This document shows, one piece after another, positions 62,120 through 64,000 of a DNA stretch of 64,000 nt (the stretch's first letter is position 1; every line of letters starts with the position of its first letter). The position numbers were made by a program, and so were the translations under genes. Source of the DNA: Certhia americana (Eukaryota > Chordata > Aves > Passeriformes > Certhiidae); NCBI GenBank assembly GCA_018697195.1, contig CM031878.1, forward strand, positions 39,749,256-39,813,255. The letters are read 5' to 3'. The notes beneath the pieces are model-generated. The model did not search any database. It saw nothing but the letters and a program-made list of their open reading frames with translations, and had not been told where the DNA came from.

Positions 62120-62703
62120 TGTTTTTAACCTTTGTTCATTGAAAAAAAGGGCTTTTAGGCTGTGGAATGAAGCACAGTTTTCAAGAGTGTGTATTAGACA
62201 GTAGAATAGTGCATAGTTTTATCACAGGGTGAGAATTTTAGATATATGGGAGTTTTAGGATGGTAAGAAGGTGAAGGCAAGATGGAGGAAGCACATGGCT
62301 TTGGGGTTTCTTCTTCATCTGACTCCATGTTCTGCAATGAGGTGGCACATTATAGTTGGCTTAGAATAGAATCTAACCTTCTAACATAGATAATAGTTAT
62401 TGGAGCAGTATTATAAATACTGATTACGTGGATTGTAGTATAAATATCCATGCCACTCTGAGGGTGGGAACATTAAGCATGTAGTAGTTGAGCATTCGGT
62501 GTTAGGGAGTTTGTGCCTTGAACTGACCTGCACTGAAGAGCTCTGCAGGTCAGGAACAGAATGTAATGATAGGAAAAAATAAACTATGAAGAAAACAGGA
62601 AGAAAAGCCTCACGGCCTTTCCTCTTCAAACTCCCTGACTGGGAGAAAAAACTCTGCATTCTCGGGCGCAGAAAAACAGCCAATCAGCAGAGACATACAA
62701 ACA
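62120..62703 (+). mobile_element. Solo LTR with intact core signals
   Basis: About 580 bp with the landmarks TAGACAGTAGAATAGTGCAT, GAAGGCAAGATGGAGGAAGC, TGCCTTGAACTGACCTGC and CAGGAACAGAATGTAATGAT, which recall a songbird LTR family with a MULV-like layout. A TATAAATA box is at 62439-62446 and AATAAA at 62578-62583, about 130 bp apart, followed by CTCCCTGACTGGGAGA near 62630. Proposed ends are TGTTTTTAACC and CATACAAACA, but no target duplication was confirmed, so edges may be off by tens of bases. Confidence 0.7.
62439..62446 (+). promoter_or_regulatory. TATA box of LTR at 62120
   Basis: TATAAATA in the context GTAGTATAAATATCC. The spacing to AATAAA at 62578 is typical of an LTR R region. 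The core is unmutated, so residual promoter activity is possible but unproven. Confidence 0.5.
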
Positions 62704-64000
62704 ATATTTTTTATAAACCCGAGACAAGTGAAGGAAAGTGTGTGAACAAAAAGAAAGAGCAAGGGATGCAATTTATTTAGGAGAGAGTGACCAGTTGCCT
62801 TTGAATTACTGTATTTTGTAATGGAATTAGATTGCCAAAGATGTTGGTCAGTTTTGGTCCATAATGGAAATGTTTATAATAGTTGTTTATGGTGCAGTGT
62901 AACTCTAGGGCATTTTCCAATGTTCCACTGACACCTCAGGTATGCAACAGATATCACTGAATCTAGAAGAAGCTCCAAAGGAAAAAAAAAAAAAAAGTCT
63001 TTATTGGTATCATTTTAAGGAATTTCATAGAAGTCAGCAAACTTATTTAGTGTGCACTGAACTCCTGTATCTAAGTCATAGTAAGACTGAAAATATCTGA
63101 CCCTAAAACTGAGACCTCAGAAATGCCTACCACTGGAGACTGTCTGTCAATCTGATACCTTGGGACAAATTTTTGTCTGTTATCCTGTTGCTCGCTTGTA
63201 TCTTTTTTATTATGGCAACAGAAGAAAAACATTTTTTTTCACAGGCATTGTGATGTTATAACCTCTATTGTTGGTGGTCTCAGTCATAAACACACCCTAA
63301 AACTTCTGAGCAAATATTCCTGTTTCTCGAACTCTTTTTATATTATCAGTGTTTATTTGTCCATATTCCTGACATTTTGTAAGATTAGTTGTTAGGAAAT
63401 GACCAATCAACAGAGAGAAGGACTTCTCCTTTTCTGTGGGAGCATGGACTGGCAAAGGTTTCTGATAGTCTTACATTCCTGAATGACAATCATCTTATGG
63501 AATTCTATCAAGTGAATGATCATTTGGAATAAGACATATGAATTTGAAAATCTGAAGATTTATAAGAATGAAGAGTATAAAAACATGATGTACAATTCCA
63601 TGTATGCCAAAATATAAACACCAACAGCCTTCATATAATCTCTTAATAACCTTTGTACAGAGTTGAGACATATTTAGGGTTTGGGTTTTTTTATTTGCAG
63701 TGTAAGCATGTTTTTGCTACTCAACTGTTTGAGTAGATTTTTATAAGCTACTTTAAGAGCCTACTGTAGTTTTAAATTTCGAGTTTATAAGAAAAAGTCA
63801 CTGTCATACAGTTGTGTGTTTTAGAAATACTAAGTCTGTATCTTTAGTTCACAATAAAACATTTCTCTGAGTCTACAGGCACTTCCATCATGATGAAAAA
63901 ACAGCATAATCTGTAATACATAAGGATCCTTAAGACGACATGAAACTTGGATAGATGGGAATATCAAGGAGTATTTTTCAAAGCAGCAATTCAAATCTAC
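62704..64000. other. Unannotated AT-rich DNA
   Basis: No gene or transposon recognised. An A15 run lies at 62982-62996. Confidence 0.55.

Noticed and set aside
1..64000. CRISPR arrays, tRNA or rRNA genes, bacterial operons, mitochondrial insertions
   Set aside because: No regularly spaced direct repeats with unique spacers, no tRNA B-box context, no rRNA or mitochondrial gene sequence was recognised; tandem repeats present are simple two-copy duplications or microsatellites.

Overview
The window looks like AT-rich, gene-poor nuclear DNA of a bird, most likely a songbird (passerine). The evidence is seven pieces of CR1, the dominant avian LINE, including one with the diagnostic 3' terminal octamer ATTCTGTG, plus at least nine LTR-retroelement pieces whose terminal and promoter sequences resemble LTR families I know from songbird genomes. 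Family assignment is from memory, not from a search. No intact protein-coding gene, rRNA, tRNA, CRISPR array or bacterial-type operon is visible. Open reading frames are short, mostly 60-130 codons, and nearly all fall in noncoding frames of repeats or in AT-rich filler.

Layout. 1-67: a remnant of Illumina adapter followed by an AATAT satellite-like tract, so this is the raw end of a contig. 68-3440: unannotated. 3441-4663: a 5'-truncated CR1 (minus strand) followed by a solo LTR (plus) with a readable TATA box and polyadenylation signal. 4664-20629: mostly unique DNA with one CR1 (9861-10285), two weak exon-like segments, a dispersed 25-bp duplication and a perfect hairpin. 20630-25882: two CR1s on the plus strand (one still showing reverse-transcriptase motifs) and the first of three copies of a large LTR family. 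25883-36558: mostly unique, with one CR1 (33143-33945) and several simple repeats. 36559-43751: a dense LTR cluster, with a second and third copy of the large LTR, the third carrying a nested younger LTR and itself sitting in or beside another LTR. 43752-48667: unique DNA. 48668-50004: a CR1 split by an LTR. 50005-52390: a GC-richer unrecognised segment, a pyrimidine tract with a 221-base assembly gap, and another LTR. 52391-64000: unique DNA with a CR1 fragment, an LTR holding both an unexplained insertion and a recent tandem duplication, and a last LTR with intact core signals.

The elements do not form a pathway. What can be reconstructed is an insertion chronology: CR1 first, then large LTRs, then LTRs inside LTRs. 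All recognised retroelements lack internal coding genes (solo LTRs and 5'-truncated LINEs), so none is autonomous. Retroelements account for roughly a fifth of the window. Four short segments have splice-like borders and open frames; I list three as weak exon candidates and rejected one. I did not find a convincing new biological system; the strongest leads are structural.
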